From Azoarcus sp. PA01 (lineage in GTDB: Bacteria > Pseudomonadota > Gammaproteobacteria > Burkholderiales > Rhodocyclaceae): 64,000 nt of DNA. The notes below the pieces were generated by a model. That model saw only the letters and a list, made by a program, of their open reading frames with translations, was not told the origin of the DNA and searched no databases. Below, one piece after another: positions 8,897 to 18,877 of this stretch (its first letter is position 1; each line of letters opens with the position of its first letter). The stretch covers positions 496,001 through 560,000 of the forward strand of contig LARU01000002.1 of NCBI GenBank assembly GCA_001274695.2. The letters run 5' to 3'. Position numbers and translations under genes: made by a program.

Positions 8897-9772
8897 CTAC
8901 GGCGAGTTCAGCTTCTCCAACGGGCTGACGATCTCGCGCAGGATGTCGGTGGCGACCTGGGCATACAGGGCGGTGGTTTCCAGCTTCTTGTGCCCGAGCA
9001 GGACCTGGATCAGGCGGATGTCGACCTTCTGCTCCAGCAGGTGGGTGGCAAAGGCATGGCGCAGCGAGTGCATCGATACCCGCTTGTCGATGCCGGCTTC
9101 GTCGGCGGCTGCGTGGATGGCGCGGTCGAGTTGCCGGGCGCTGAGGTGTCGGACCGGATCCTGACCAGGGAACAGCCAGCCGCCATCGAGCATCTTGCCC
9201 TGCGCATGGGCCACTCGCCACCACACGCGCAGCCGTTGCAGCAGCAACGGCGAAAGCATCGCATAGCGATCCTTCTGGCCCTTGCCTTGTTCAACCCGCA
9301 GCGTCATGCGCTGGCTGTCGATGTCGGCGACCTTCAGGGACACGACTTCGCTGATGCGCAGGCCCGTCGCATAGGCCAGTGCCAGGGCGGTTTGGTGTTT
9401 CAGGTTGCCGGCCGCAGCGATCAGGCGCTTCACCTCGTCCGGACTCAGGATCACCGGCAGCTTGCGCGGCAGATGCACCGGCTGCATCTTGGCCATCAGC
9501 TCGGGACGGTCGAGCGTGACGGTGAAGAAGAACTTCAAGCCGCAGATTGCCGCGTTGAGCGACGTGGGCGACGTCCCGTGATCCACCAGGTACAGCTGGT
9601 AGTTCCGCAGATCCTCGACGGTCGCGGTATCGGGGGAGCGCCCAAGATACTTCGCGAAGTAGCGTACGGCGCGCACGTACCCTTCCTGGGTTCTGTCGCC
9701 CAGTTTGCGCATCCGCATGTCCTCGATCATGCGTTGGCGCAACGGACTGATGCTCGGCTTCTGGGTTTCCAT
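8897..9772 (-). CDS. Tyrosine recombinase (phage-integrase family) of the IS91-type element
   Basis: A 291-residue XerC/D-like recombinase. An N-terminal SAM-like core-binding domain (about residues 5-90) is followed by the catalytic domain with all active residues: R in ATGLRISEV, K in GKGQKDR, H-x-x-R in HSLRHAFATH, H in LLGHKKLETT and Tyr in ALYAQV. It precedes the transposase by 7 bp and ends inside the same element. Its job in an HUH transposon is unclear: resolution of replication products or site-specific integration are options. ATG at 9770-9772. Confidence 0.92.
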   Translation of the reverse strand: METQKPSISPLRQRMIEDMRMRKLGDRTQEGYVRAVRYFAKYLGRSPDTATVEDLRNYQLYLVDHGTSPTSLNAAICGLKFFFTVTLDRPELMAKMQPVHLPRKLPVILSPDEVKRLIAAAGNLKHQTALALAYATGLRISEVVSLKVADIDSQRMTLRVEQGKGQKDRYAMLSPLLLQRLRVWWRVAHAQGKMLDGGWLFPGQDPVRHLSARQLDRAIHAAADEAGIDKRVSMHSLRHAFATHLLEQKVDIRLIQVLLGHKKLETTALYAQVATDILREIVSPLEKLNSP

Positions 9773-9792
9773 GGCTTGCTCCTGTCGAAAAC

Positions 9793-9807
9793 GAGGCGGA
9801 TCGCCTC
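9793..9807. repeat. Palindrome upstream of the tyrosine recombinase
   Basis: GAGGCG-GAT-CGCCTC is a perfect 6-bp inverted repeat about 20 bp upstream of the recombinase start. It may be the core site for the recombinase or an operator for the two-gene operon; neither is shown by sequence alone. Confidence 0.45.
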
Positions 9808-9907
9808 ATTTCCAACATGGCAGAGCACTGCCGATGCACACCCGCGACGTCCTGACCATCCGAAGCGGTTCAGCACGCCCTACCGCGCGAGCGGTTTAGT
9901 CCAAGGT

Positions 9908-10919
<1,012 letters not shown>

Positions 10920-10940
10920 TCACCCGACAATCGAATCGAT

Positions 10941-11024
10941 CCGTTCGCCCTGAGCTCGTCGAAGGGCACTGGCAGGGATTCGACAGGCCTGTCCCGAGCG
11001 AGGCCGACAGGCTCGGCCCGAACG
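10941..11024 (-). repeat. Dispersed palindromic (REP-like) repeat, copy 2
   Basis: The spacer between gcl and hyi carries the same palindromic unit as 826-903 in inverted orientation; its complement begins CGTTCGGGCCGAGCCTGTCG and ends GAGCTCAGGGCGAACGG. The outer arms and the central GGACAGGCCTGTCGA are conserved, while the loop differs. Confidence 0.75.
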
Positions 11025-11062
11025 ATATTGAAATACCGAGTCGATAAGACAAGGAGCAAGAC

Positions 11063-11842
11063 ATGATCAAATTCGCTGCCAACCTGACGATGCTCTTCAA
11101 CGAGGTGGGCTTCCTCGACCGCTTCGAGGCGGCCGCCAGCGCGGGCTTCAAGGGCGTCGAATACCTCTTCCCCTACGCCTTCCAAAAGGAACAGCTCGCC
11201 GAGAAGCTCGACCATTTCGGCCTCACTCAGGTGCTGCACAACCTGCCGGCTGGCGACTGGGAAGCCGGCGAGCGCGGCATCGCCTGCGATCCGGCGCGCG
11301 TCGGCGAATTCCAGGACGGCGTGGGCCGCGCGATCGAGTACGCCGGCGTGCTCGGCTGCAGGCAGGTGAATTGCCTCGCCGGCAAGACCCCCGCCGGGGT
11401 CGATGCGGGCCGGGTGCGCGAGACCTTCATCGACAACCTGCGCTTTGCAGCCGGACACCTGAAGGCCGCAGGCATCCGCCTGCTCGTCGAGCCGATCAAC
11501 ACTTACGACATCCCCGGCTTCTACCTCAGCCGCACTGCGCAGGCCGCGGAGATTCTCGAAGCGGTCGGTTCGGACAACCTCTTCATCCAGTACGACATCT
11601 ACCACGCGCAGCGCATGGAAGGCGAACTGGCGAACACGATCGCGCGCCACCTGCCACGGATCGCGCACATCCAGCTCGCCGACAACCCCGGCCGCAACGA
11701 ACCGGGCACAGGCGAGATCAACTGGCGATTCCTGTTCGACTTCATCGAGCGCAGCGGCTACGACGGCTGGATCGGCTGCGAATACAAGCCTGCCACGACG
11801 ACGCGCGAAGGGCTCGGCTGGATCGAGGCGCTGACAAGCTGA
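11063..11842 (+). CDS. hyi: Hydroxypyruvate isomerase
   Basis: A 259-residue TIM-barrel protein of the Hyi/xylose-isomerase-like family. It starts MIKFAANLTMLFNEVGFLDR and contains LLVEPINTYDIPGFYL, the metal-binding QYDIYHAQRMEG and IQLADNPGRNEPGTGEINW, all typical of hydroxypyruvate isomerase. It interconverts hydroxypyruvate and tartronate semialdehyde. AAGGAGCAAGAC precedes the ATG. It sits in the conserved gcl-hyi-glxR order, although gcl is broken here. Confidence 0.94.
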   Translation: MIKFAANLTMLFNEVGFLDRFEAAASAGFKGVEYLFPYAFQKEQLAEKLDHFGLTQVLHNLPAGDWEAGERGIACDPARVGEFQDGVGRAIEYAGVLGCRQVNCLAGKTPAGVDAGRVRETFIDNLRFAAGHLKAAGIRLLVEPINTYDIPGFYLSRTAQAAEILEAVGSDNLFIQYDIYHAQRMEGELANTIARHLPRIAHIQLADNPGRNEPGTGEINWRFLFDFIERSGYDGWIGCEYKPATTTREGLGWIEALTS

Positions 11843-11899
11843 AGCCTGCGCCGCCAGCCTTCACAGAGACCCCATCACATGCAAAAAAGGAGAAACGAC

Positions 11900-12784
11900 A
11901 TGGCAAACATCGGATTCATCGGACTCGGCATCATGGGCACTCCGATGGCACAGCACCTCATCGAGGGCGGTCACACGCTGTTCGTCAACACCCGCGGCAA
12001 GACGCCGCGTCAGATCGTCGAGGCCGGCGCGACCGTGTGCGAGAGCGCGCGCGAAGTCGCACAGAACTCCGAATTCATCATCCTGATGGTGCCCGACACC
12101 CCCAACGTCGAGGAAGCCCTGTTCGGCGCGAACGGCATCGCCGCAGGCCTCAGCGCCGGCAAGATCGTCATCGACATGAGTTCGATCAGCCCGGTGGCGA
12201 CGAAGCAGTTCGCCCAGCGCATCAACGACCTCGGCTGCGAGTACCTCGACGCGCCCGTTTCGGGCGGCCAGGTCGGCGCGAAGGCCGCGACGCTCTCGAT
12301 CATGGTCGGCGGCAAGCACTCGACCTTCGAGAAGGCGCTGCCGCTGTTCGAGCTGATGGGCAAGAACGTCACCCTCGTCGGCAAGAACGGCGACGGCCAG
12401 ACCTGCAAGGTCGCCAACCAGATCGTCGTCGCGCTCAATATCGAAGCGGTCGCTGAGGCGCTTCTCTTCGCCGCAAAGAACGGCGCCAATCCGGCTCGCG
12501 TGCGCGAAGCGCTGATGGGCGGCTTCGCGTCCTCGCGCATCCTGGAGGTGCACGGCGAGCGTATGATCAAACGCGCCTTCGATCCGGGCTTCCGCATCGA
12601 ACTGCACCAGAAGGACCTGAACCTCGCGTTGACCGTCGCGCGCCAGATCGGCATGTCGCTGCCCAACACCGCGACCGCACAGGAACTGTTCAACGCCTGC
12701 GCCGCGCACGGCGCTGCCGGCCGCGACCATTCGGCGATGGTGCAGGCGCTGGAGAAGATGGCCAACTTCGAAATCGGTCAGTAA
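11900..12784 (+). CDS. glxR: 2-hydroxy-3-oxopropionate (tartronate semialdehyde) reductase
   Basis: A 294-residue beta-hydroxyacid dehydrogenase. The N-terminal dinucleotide motif GFIGLGIMGTPMA (residues 4-16), substrate motif DAPVSGGQVGAK and catalytic lysine segment KVANQIVVALN are present. It reduces tartronate semialdehyde to D-glycerate. The start at 11900 follows AAAAGGAGAAACGAC, a strong ribosome site; the ORF start seven codons earlier overlaps this site. Second enzyme of the glycerate branch. Confidence 0.95.
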   Translation: MANIGFIGLGIMGTPMAQHLIEGGHTLFVNTRGKTPRQIVEAGATVCESAREVAQNSEFIILMVPDTPNVEEALFGANGIAAGLSAGKIVIDMSSISPVATKQFAQRINDLGCEYLDAPVSGGQVGAKAATLSIMVGGKHSTFEKALPLFELMGKNVTLVGKNGDGQTCKVANQIVVALNIEAVAEALLFAAKNGANPARVREALMGGFASSRILEVHGERMIKRAFDPGFRIELHQKDLNLALTVARQIGMSLPNTATAQELFNACAAHGAAGRDHSAMVQALEKMANFEIGQ

Positions 12785-12822
12785 GCCGAGCGCTTCGCAG
12801 CAGCGACAACAGGAAGACGAGA

Positions 12823-14085
12823 ATGCCTGCCACTCCCCGCGAAGTCCTGGCGCAGATGTTCACCGCCGCCGTGCAAGCAGCCCAGCCCGAGCGCTGCCTC
12901 CCGCGCCACCTCCCGGCACCGCCGAAGGGCCGTACGCTCGTCATCGGCGCCGGCAAGGCCTCGGCTGCGATGGCGCGGGCACTCGAACGCCACTGGCCCG
13001 GTGAGCTCTCCGGCGTTGTTGTCACCCGCTACGGCTACGCCGTGCCTTGCGAACGCATCACGATCGTCGAAGCCGCACACCCGGTGCCCGACGCGAAGGG
13101 CCTGGAGGCAGCGCGCCGCATGCTGGAAACCGTGAAGGGGCTCAGCGAGGACGACCTCGTGATCTGCCTGATCTCGGGCGGCGGCTCGGCGCTGATGCCG
13201 CTGCCGGCCGCAGGGGTCACGCTGGAGGACAAACAGGCGATCAGCCGCGCGCTGCTGGTCTCCGGCGCGACGATCTCGGAAATGAACTGTGTGCGCCGGC
13301 ACCTCTCGGCGATCAAAGGCGGACGGCTCGCCGCAGCGTGCCATCCGGCGCGCGTCGTCAATTTGCTGATCTCGGACGTACCCGGCGACAACCCGATCGA
13401 CATCGCCTCCGGCCCCACGGTCGCGGACCCGACGAGCTGCGCCGACGCGTTGGAAATCGTCGCGCGCTACGGCATCGAACTCCCCGCGCGAGCCCGTGCA
13501 TTACTGGAGAGCGGCGAAGGCGAGTCGGTCAAGCCGGGTGACCCACGTCTGGCGCGGGTAAGCACCGAACTGATCGCCGCGCCCCAGATGGCGCTCGAAG
13601 CCGCAGCAAAAGTCGCGGCCGGCGCGGGCTATACGCCGGTGCTGCTTGGCGACCGCATCGAGGGCGAGGCCCGTGACGTCGGCAAGGTCATGGCCGGCGT
13701 TGCACTGCAGGTGCGCCGCCACCGCCAGCCGGTTGCGGCGCCCTGCGTGCTGCTGTCCGGCGGGGAGACGACCGTGACCGTGGGCGGCAAAGGACGCGGC
13801 GGGCGGAACGTCGAGTTTCTGCTTGCGCTCGCAATTGCGCTCGACTCCGAACCCGACGTGTTCGCGGTTGCGGGCGATACCGACGGCGTAGATGGCCAGG
13901 AGGAGATCGCCGGGGCCTTCATCACGCCCGACAGCCTGAAACGGGCCTGGGCAAAAGGCATCCGGCCGCGCGACAGCCTCGCCGACAACGACGCACACGG
14001 TTTCTTCGAGGCGCTCGGCGATTCGCTCATGACCGGGCCGACGCTCACCAACGTCAATGACTTTCGCGCCATCCTGGTGCTCTAG
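12823..14085 (+). CDS. ttuD: Glycerate kinase, TtuD/GckA (MOFRL) family
   Basis: A 420-residue protein of the DUF4147/MOFRL glycerate 2-kinase family. The N-terminal half has VIGAGKASAAMARALE and LISGGGSALMPLP; the C-terminal MOFRL part has LLSGGETTVTVGGKGRGGRN and VAGDTDGVDG. It phosphorylates D-glycerate, feeding it into lower glycolysis and hence to the pyk gene nearby. It lies 38 bp after glxR in the same direction. Confidence 0.93.
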   Translation: MPATPREVLAQMFTAAVQAAQPERCLPRHLPAPPKGRTLVIGAGKASAAMARALERHWPGELSGVVVTRYGYAVPCERITIVEAAHPVPDAKGLEAARRMLETVKGLSEDDLVICLISGGGSALMPLPAAGVTLEDKQAISRALLVSGATISEMNCVRRHLSAIKGGRLAAACHPARVVNLLISDVPGDNPIDIASGPTVADPTSCADALEIVARYGIELPARARALLESGEGESVKPGDPRLARVSTELIAAPQMALEAAAKVAAGAGYTPVLLGDRIEGEARDVGKVMAGVALQVRRHRQPVAAPCVLLSGGETTVTVGGKGRGGRNVEFLLALAIALDSEPDVFAVAGDTDGVDGQEEIAGAFITPDSLKRAWAKGIRPRDSLADNDAHGFFEALGDSLMTGPTLTNVNDFRAILVL

Positions 14086-14146
14086 GCTCGCCAGGCAGGG
14101 CGCCCGCAATCGCATCGAAGAACAGAACGGACATAGGAGAAACCCG

Positions 14147-14551
14147 ATGAAAAACATCAAGGCCTTGACCCTGGACGATGTCAGACGGATTGCGGCGGCG
14201 GCCGAGGCGGAGGCGCTGCGTCAAGGCTGGGCCGTCACCATCGCCGTTTGCGACGCCGGCGGCCATGCGATCTGGCTGCAGCGCATGGACGGCGCGCCAT
14301 TGATGAGTGCCAGCGTTGCCCCCGAAAAAGCCCGCACGTGCGTGATGAGCGGCAAATCCAGCAAGATCTTCGAGGACATGGTGAATAAGGGCCGCTTTGC
14401 CGCGCTCTCGATGCCGGTGGTGCCGCTCGAAGGCGGCGAACCCATCATCGTCGACGGCATGGTGATCGGTGCGGTCGGCGTTTCAGGGGTGAAAGCCGGC
14501 GAAGATGCGCAGGTCGCGCGCGCCGGCCTTGCGGTGCTGGAGCAGGCATGA
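14147..14551 (+). CDS. GlcG/HbpS-like (DUF336) protein
   Basis: A 134-residue GlcG/HbpS-family protein: MKNIKALTLDDVRRIAAAAE, then VCDAGGHAIWLQRMDGAP and GAVGVSGVKAGEDAQVARAGL. Members sit beside glycolate, glyoxylate and glycerate genes; some bind haem, but the metabolic role is not established. The ATG at 14147 follows ATAGGAGAAACCC. Its stop overlaps the pyk start (ATGA). Confidence 0.88.
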   Translation: MKNIKALTLDDVRRIAAAAEAEALRQGWAVTIAVCDAGGHAIWLQRMDGAPLMSASVAPEKARTCVMSGKSSKIFEDMVNKGRFAALSMPVVPLEGGEPIIVDGMVIGAVGVSGVKAGEDAQVARAGLAVLEQA

Positions 14552-15323
14552 ACAACAGCAAGGATTTCCCGATGAGACGTCACCGCCAGTCACGCATCCT
14601 CGCGACGCTCGGGCCGACGAGTTCCAGCCCGGAGCGCATCCGTGCGCTCGTGGAGGCCGGCGCGGACGTGTTCCGCCTGAACTTCAGCCACTGCAGCCAT
14701 GCCGACCACGCCGAGCGCCTTCGCACGATCCGCGAAATCGAACGCGAGGTCGGCCGCCCGATCGGCGTGCTGATGGATCTGCAGGGCCCGAAGCTGCGCA
14801 TTGGCACGATGACCGACGGCAAGGCTCAGCTCGCCACCGGCTCGCGCTTCCGCCTCGACCTCGACCCGGCGCCCGGCGACACGGCGCGCGCGAACCTGCC
14901 CCACCCCGAGATCTTCGCCGCCCTCGCATCCGGCACCGAGCTGCTGCTCGACGACGGCAAGCTGCGCCTGCGCGTCGACGCCTTCGGGCCGGGTTTCGCC
15001 GACACCACGGTGCTGGTCGGCGGGCCGCTGTCGGACCGCAAGGGCGTCAATGTGCCCGGCGTCGTGCTACCGATCTCGCCGCTCACCGAAAAGGACCGCG
15101 CGGACCTCGACTACGGCTTGTCGCTGGGCGTGGATTGGGTGGCCCTCTCTTTCGTGCAGCGTCCCGAAGACATCGGCGAGGCGCGCGAGATCATCGGCGC
15201 GCGCGCCTGGATCATGGCCAAACTGGAAAAGCCCGCGGCGATCGAGCGCCTCGACGAGATCGTCGCGCTCGCCGACGGGATCATGGTCGCCCGCGGCGAT
15301 CTCGGCGTCGAAATGCCGCCACA
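14548..15323 (+). pseudogene. pyk: Pyruvate kinase, 5' part (interrupted by IS21-family element)
   Basis: Codes for the N-terminal ~258 residues of pyruvate kinase: RILATLGPTSSSPERIRALV, FRLNFSH, MDLQGPKLRIG and the active-site stretch GIMVARGDLGVEMPP. The frame is broken right after MPP by the insertion and ends 31 bp inside the element. Its ATG overlaps the GlcG-like stop. Joined with 17995-18658 it gives exactly 480 codons in frame. It ends the glycerate-utilisation operon, making pyruvate from phosphoenolpyruvate. Confidence 0.95.
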
Positions 15324-15330
15324 TGTCACC

Positions 15331-15450
15331 GACCGGCACATAGGAGCCAGTTGATGATCGGCACAATGGAGCCAGCGCGTGATCGGCACATTGAGGCCAG
15401 GGCGTGATCGGCACATAGGCGCCAGCGCCGGATCGGCGTAATGGAGCCAG
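15331..15450 (+). repeat. Five 20-bp direct repeats with exact 25-bp period in the IS21 left end
   Basis: Copies start at 15331, 15356, 15381, 15406 and 15431; consensus GATCGGCACATNGGAGCCAG. Two more copies in inverted orientation lie at the right end (17939-17958 and 17963-17982). IS21-family ends are known to carry several transposase-binding repeats; five copies at one end is many. All lie on the same face of the helix only approximately (25 bp is about 2.4 turns). Confidence 0.9.
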
Positions 15451-15527
15451 CAAAGTTCTGACGGACGTCTCGACCTTGAGCGGTCCATCGCTACCCTGCC
15501 GGGTTTTGGTTTGGCAGGAGGGAGCCG

Positions 15528-17075
15528 GTGGCCCGCAGGAGCATCGAGATGTACGAGTACCGCCAGGCCCTGATGCGCATGCGCCAGGGCGACTCCGAGC
15601 GCGAGATTGCGCGCGCGAAGCTGATGGGACGGGCCAAGGCCGCCCGTTTCCGCGAATTGGCCGCAGCCCGCGGCTGGCTCGATCCGGAGCACCCGGTTCC
15701 GGAAGATGCCGAGATCGCCGCGGCGATCGGCCGTCCGCGGCTGCCGGTGACGGCGCAATCATCGATCGCCGCGTTCCGGCCGCTGGTCGAGCAGTGGCTC
15801 GCACAGGGCGTCTCCGGCGTGGTGATCCACGCCACCCTTAAACGTGAGCACGGCTTCACCGGGCACTATTCCAGCGTGCGCCGGCTTGTCGCCACGATCG
15901 AGCGCGAGCGCCCGCCCGAGGCGACGGTGCGGTTGTCGTTCGCGCCGGGCGAGGCAGCCCAGGTCGATTTCGGCGCCGGCCCGCAGCTCGTCGATCCCGC
16001 CTCCGGCGAACTGCGCCGCACATGGGCCTTCGTGATGACGCTGTGTTTCTCGCGGCACCAGTATGTCGAATTCGTGTGGGACCAGAGCGTGCGCACCTGG
16101 CTCGGTTGCCACCGACGTGGCTTCGAGTGGTTCGGCGCGGTGCCTGCGCGCCTCATCATCGACAACGCCAAGTGCGCCATCACCAAGGCGTGCGCGCACG
16201 ACCCCCAAGTGCAACGTGCTTACGCCGAATGCGCCGAAGGCTACGGCTTTCGCATTGACGCCTGTCCGCCCCAGGAGCCGCAGAAGAAGGGCATCGTCGA
16301 GGCGGGCGTCAAATACGTCAAAGGCAACTTCCTGCCCACGCGCAGCTTCCGCGATCTGGCCGATCTGAACGCGCAGGCGCGTGACTGGGTGTTGAAGGAA
16401 GCCGGGCTGCGCATTCACGGCACGACCCGGATGCAGCCGCTCGCGAGCTTCGCCGTCGAGCGCAGTGTGCTGCGGCCGTTGCCCGCAGTACCGCCGGATC
16501 TGGGCACTTGGCATCAGGTGTCGGTGCATCGCGACTGCCACGTCAGCTTCGAGCGCGCGCTGTACTCCGTGCCTTGCGCCTTGGTCGGCAAGAGTTTGTG
16601 GTTGCGTGCGACCGACAGCGTGGTCACGGTCTATCAGGACTTCAAACCCGTTGCCACGCATGCCCGCGCTCGTCGTCCCGGCGAGCGGCGCACCGTCACC
16701 GATCATCTGCCGCCCTCGGCGCAACGTTTCTTCGCGCACGACCGCAGTTGGTGTCTGCAACAGGCCGCGGAGATCGGAACCGCGTGCGCCCGGCTCATCG
16801 GGCGGCTCTTGAGCGACCGCATCAGTGAGCGGCTGCGTGCCGCGCAGGGCGTGCTGCAGTTGAAGGAGCGCTACGGCGCTGCGCGCCTGGAGGCGGCCTG
16901 CGAGCGTGCACTCGCCCACGACAGCCCGCATTACCGCACCGTCAAGACCATCCTCGCCGGCGGCCACGACTTGCAGCCGCTCACCCCCGTGAGTACCGAA
17001 CCCTACGCCGGCCGCGCCCGTTTCGCCCGCGCGACCGCGGCGCTCTTCGCCGACGATCCGACGTCGTTTCACTGA
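15528..17075 (+). CDS. istA: IS21-family transposase IstA
   Basis: A 515-residue transposase. An N-terminal helix-turn-helix region (about residues 10-60) is followed by an RNase H-fold integrase core with the acidic triad visible: Asp in AQVDFGAG (about 146), Asp in RLIIDNAKCAI (about 211) and Glu in KGIVEAGVKYVKGNF (about 262). A C-terminal basic region follows. It starts with GTG (15528) preceded by GGAGGGAGCC. It performs strand transfer together with IstB. Confidence 0.95.
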   Translation: MARRSIEMYEYRQALMRMRQGDSEREIARAKLMGRAKAARFRELAAARGWLDPEHPVPEDAEIAAAIGRPRLPVTAQSSIAAFRPLVEQWLAQGVSGVVIHATLKREHGFTGHYSSVRRLVATIERERPPEATVRLSFAPGEAAQVDFGAGPQLVDPASGELRRTWAFVMTLCFSRHQYVEFVWDQSVRTWLGCHRRGFEWFGAVPARLIIDNAKCAITKACAHDPQVQRAYAECAEGYGFRIDACPPQEPQKKGIVEAGVKYVKGNFLPTRSFRDLADLNAQARDWVLKEAGLRIHGTTRMQPLASFAVERSVLRPLPAVPPDLGTWHQVSVHRDCHVSFERALYSVPCALVGKSLWLRATDSVVTVYQDFKPVATHARARRPGERRTVTDHLPPSAQRFFAHDRSWCLQQAAEIGTACARLIGRLLSDRISERLRAAQGVLQLKERYGAARLEAACERALAHDSPHYRTVKTILAGGHDLQPLTPVSTEPYAGRARFARATAALFADDPTSFH

Positions 17076-17116
17076 CCGGGTGCACCGCGCGCCCCCTTTA
17101 CCCAAGGAGTCCCACC

Positions 17117-17905
17117 ATGAATCCCGCCACCGAACTGGCACCGCAACTCAAACAACTGCGCCTCTCCGGCATCCTCGATTCGCTCGACGCGCGCAATCGC
17201 CAGGCGATCGACGCGAAGCTCGCCTATACGGAATTTCTCGCGCTGCTGATCCAGGACGAGGTCGCGCGGCGCGAGCAGAAGAAGTTCGCCACGCGGCTGC
17301 GTCGCGCCGCGTTTCGCGCTACCAAGACGCTCGAAGGCTTCGAGTTCGACCGGCTGCCCTCGACCAACCGCGCGCTGGTGCATGATCTCGCGACCGGGCG
17401 CTACATCGACGAGCGCGCCCCGGTGCTCATCGTCGGCCCCTGCGGCACCGGCAAGAGCCATCTCGCGCAGGCGCTCGGGCACTGCGCGGTGCGCCAGGGT
17501 CACGACGTCGTCTTCGCGTCCTGCTCGCAGTTGCTCGCGAGCCTCAACGCCGCGCGGGCTACCGGAGCCTATGAACGGAAGCTCCAGCAACTGGCGCGCG
17601 TGCCGGTCCTCATCATCGATGACTTCGGGCTGAAACCGCTGCGTTCGCCCGCCGACGAAGACCTGCATGACCTGATCGCCGAACGCTACGAGCAGACCGC
17701 CACCGTCGTCACCAGCAACCTCGACTTCACCGAGTGGGACCAGGCCTTCCCGGGTAACCGCCTACTTGCTTCCGCCACCGTCGATCGCCTGCGTCACAAC
17801 GCCTACTGCCTGACGCTCGACGGAGCCTCTTACCGCACCCCGCGGCAGGGTCCGAACAAGGCCAAAACAGCCCTTGTCGGAACCCCAAAAAACAGCCAAT
17901 CTTGA
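17117..17905 (+). CDS. istB: IS21-family helper ATPase IstB
   Basis: A 262-residue AAA+ ATPase related to DnaA/DnaC. Walker A is GPCGTGKSH (about residues 110-118) and Walker B is VLIIDDFGL (about 166). It selects targets and stimulates IstA. The ATG follows AAGGAGTCCCACC and lies 41 bp after istA. Full length, no defects seen. Confidence 0.95.
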   Translation: MNPATELAPQLKQLRLSGILDSLDARNRQAIDAKLAYTEFLALLIQDEVARREQKKFATRLRRAAFRATKTLEGFEFDRLPSTNRALVHDLATGRYIDERAPVLIVGPCGTGKSHLAQALGHCAVRQGHDVVFASCSQLLASLNAARATGAYERKLQQLARVPVLIIDDFGLKPLRSPADEDLHDLIAERYEQTATVVTSNLDFTEWDQAFPGNRLLASATVDRLRHNAYCLTLDGASYRTPRQGPNKAKTALVGTPKNSQS

Positions 17906-17994
17906 ACCCCCGCAGACGTTCGTCAGAGCCCCTTCCAGCTGGCTCCTATATGCCGATCATCGGTGGCTCTATTGTGCCGGTCAGTGACACCACA

Positions 17995-18658
17995 GCAAGT
18001 GCCGATGCTGCAAAAGCGCATCGTGCGCGCCGCACGTGCCGCGGGCAGACCGGTGGTCGTCGCCACGCAGATGCTCGAATCGATGATCAACGTGCCGGTA
18101 CCGACCCGAGCCGAGGCGTCGGATGTCGCCACGGCGATCTACGACGGGGCCGACGCAGTGATGCTGTCGGCCGAGTCCGCGTCCGGCCAATACCCGGTCG
18201 AGGCGGTCACGATCATGAATCGCATCATCACCGAAGTCGAGCAGGACCCGTCGTGGCACGCGGCCCTTGAAGCCTCGCACGTCCCGGCCGAGAAGAGCAC
18301 GCCGGACGCAATCTGCTGCGCGCTGCGTCGCGTCACCGCACTCCTCGCCCCGGCCGCGACCGTGGCTTATTCGAGCAGCGGCTTCAGCTGCCTGCGCGCG
18401 AGCCGCGAACGGCCCGCCACGCCCATCCTCGGTCTGACTCCGCATCTCACCACTGCGCGCCGGCTCGCGTTGGTGTGGGGCGTGCACCCGGTACCTTTCG
18501 AGAATGTGCACGACGTGACCGAGATGGTTGAGCATGCCCGCACGGCCGTCGTCACCCACGGCTTCGCCGAGCCCGGCGACGACATCGTCGTAGTCGCCGG
18601 CTTGCCGTTCGGCCGCAGCGGCAGCACCAACCTGCTCCACATCGCGCGCATCGGCTGA
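17995..18658 (+). pseudogene. pyk: Pyruvate kinase, 3' part (interrupted)
   Basis: Resumes pyruvate kinase with QVPMLQKRIVRAARAAGRPV, includes VVATQMLESMI and DGADAVMLSAESASGQYPVEA, and runs through the allosteric C-terminal domain to GRSGSTNLLHIARIG at 18658. Removing the element and one CCACA restores the codons for MPPQQVP. An internal ATG (18006) could give a fragment lacking the active-site Lys/Glu region, so activity is not expected. Confidence 0.94.
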
Positions 18659-18742
18659 TCCCCGGCGCCCGCGCCCTGAGCGACCCGGGCTCCGCGGCAT
18701 TCTCTGTCCCGCTCTCCTATCCGGCGCGGAACGACCAAGCCG

Positions 18743-18763
18743 ACCCGCGCTCCCCGCGCGGGT
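18743..18763 (+). terminator. GC-rich hairpin downstream of pyk
   Basis: ACCCGCGC (18743-18750) pairs perfectly with GCGCGGGT (18756-18763) around a TCCCC loop, extendable by about three pairs. It lies 85 bp after the pyk stop and before the convergent LysR gene. There is no T-run, so it is a weak or Rho-assisted terminator at best. Confidence 0.45.
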
Positions 18764-18877
18764 TGGCCGGAAAAGGCTTCGCGCTGCACAGGAAGCCGCC
18801 GCGCTGCCCTTCGAACGCGAGCAGCGGCCGTCAAGCAAAAGACCCCGCTGCGCGCCGGGCGCCAGCAGCAAGGGGAC

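Larger units (their letters stand above)
7365..9904 (-). mobile_element. IS91-type insertion element carrying an HUH transposase and a tyrosine recombinase
   Basis: About 2.54 kb inserted in gcl between codons Met-Val and Gly-Leu. gcl sequence is continuous up to GGT at 7362-7364 and resumes with GGT at 9905-9907, so either 3 bp are duplicated or the boundary is ambiguous by 3 bp. Joining 6601-7364 to 9908-10919 gives 592 codons in frame. GGTTTAG occurs at both ends (7362-7368, 9893-9899). The right end has a small hairpin ACCGC-GCGA-GCGGT (9882-9895); the left end has a longer inverted repeat (7368-7444). The ends do not show long terminal inverted repeats, consistent with IS91 elements. Confidence 0.85.
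15324..17989 (+). mobile_element. IS21-family insertion sequence (istA-istB) in pyk
   Basis: A complete 2666-bp element. Ends are inverted: left TGTCACCGACCGGCACAT, right complement TGTCACTGACCGGCACAA. It is flanked by a perfect 5-bp target duplication CCACA (15319-15323 and 17990-17994). It carries istA and istB in the standard order, both intact. Multiple 20-bp subterminal repeats lie at both ends. Perfect duplication and intact genes suggest a fairly recent insertion. Confidence 0.96.

Noticed and set aside
15331..15450. Regular 20-bp repeats resembling a small CRISPR array
   Set aside because: Spacers are only 5 bp, and the repeats recur inverted at the other IS21 end; they are transposase sites.
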